DNA of 48,440 nt, from contig CAJUQF010000005.1 in assembly GCA_910588315.1 (NCBI GenBank), positions 1 through 48,440 on the forward strand. Direction: 5' to 3'. The notes under the pieces are model-generated. The model saw nothing but the letters and a program-made list of their open reading frames with translations, was not told where the DNA came from and made no database searches. The first letter of the stretch is position 1. Each line of letters opens with the position of its first letter. The stretch comes from an uncultured Christensenellaceae bacterium (GTDB lineage Bacteria; Bacillota; Clostridia; Christensenellales; Pumilibacteraceae). This document shows positions 48,430-48,440 of this stretch, in pieces. A program made the translations under genes and the position numbers.

Positions 48430-48440
48430 AGATTACGCCT

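Overview
This is a 48.4-kb stretch of bacterial chromosome. Gene content points to a low-to-mid GC Firmicute, most likely an uncultured member of the Clostridia: SD-led genes, SigA-type promoters with 17-18 bp spacers, a zinc-type S14 and zinc-type S4, a KOW protein between map and infA, an FMN riboswitch with a RibU-type S component, and smpB/mnmE/rsmG/parB with parS sites. That placement is an inference from family content, not a database match. The right end (about 44-48.4 kb) is a mobile element of a different character.

Layout. 0-6.9 kb holds a small XRE regulator with a palindromic operator, then a minus-strand block (smpB, mnmE, rsmG, a type I signal peptidase and a large alpha/beta-hydrolase-like protein). 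ParB follows on the plus strand, with three near-perfect parS sites directly after its stop codon. 7-9.8 kb has a ferritin-like protein and a membrane-anchored phospholipase D family protein. 9.8-12.7 kb is an AT-rich, almost gene-free stretch with an imperfect 86-bp direct repeat and one or two tiny ORFs. 12.7-29.96 kb is the complete S10-spc-alpha ribosomal cluster (rpsJ to rplQ, with secY, adk, map, infA and rpoA), led by a consensus promoter and closed by a terminator. 30-43.7 kb carries a ClbS/DfsB-like protein, a GNAT enzyme, a MATE exporter, FMN-riboswitch-controlled ribU, a DegT-family aminotransferase, an ACT protein with its DUF711 partner, pepF, a membrane lipoprotein, dnaB and a secreted lipoprotein.

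Two discoveries stand out. (1) From about 45.4 kb to the window edge lies an element on the minus strand that encodes a CRESS-DNA-type replication protein (HUH endonuclease plus superfamily 3 helicase). 34-57 bases upstream of its start is a stem-loop whose loop contains TAGTATTAC, the nonanucleotide nicked in circovirus and geminivirus rolling-circle origins, flanked by tandem 8-base iterons. It travels with a P-loop ATPase and small unknown proteins, so it looks like an integrated bacterial CRESS plasmid or ssDNA-virus relative. (2) Four abnormally wide gaps inside the ribosomal operon (after rpsQ, rpsE, secY and rpmJ), and the leader between the FMN riboswitch and ribU, each contain a roughly 90-130 base stem-loop element of a common fold. 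The helices covary between copies while an asymmetric internal loop (TYGGTY(A) opposite YCCCGTC) is conserved. All copies lie in the sense orientation of the transcript. A degenerate copy also splits the ACT/DUF711 gene pair. I do not recognise this family.

How the genes work together: the ribosomal cluster supplies ribosomal proteins, Sec translocation (SecY), N-terminal methionine removal (Map) and RNA polymerase alpha. SmpB, MnmE and RsmG serve ribosome rescue, tRNA wobble modification and 16S rRNA methylation. ParB/parS and DnaB serve chromosome segregation and replication. All coordinates and structures were derived by reading the sequence; no search or folding program was run.
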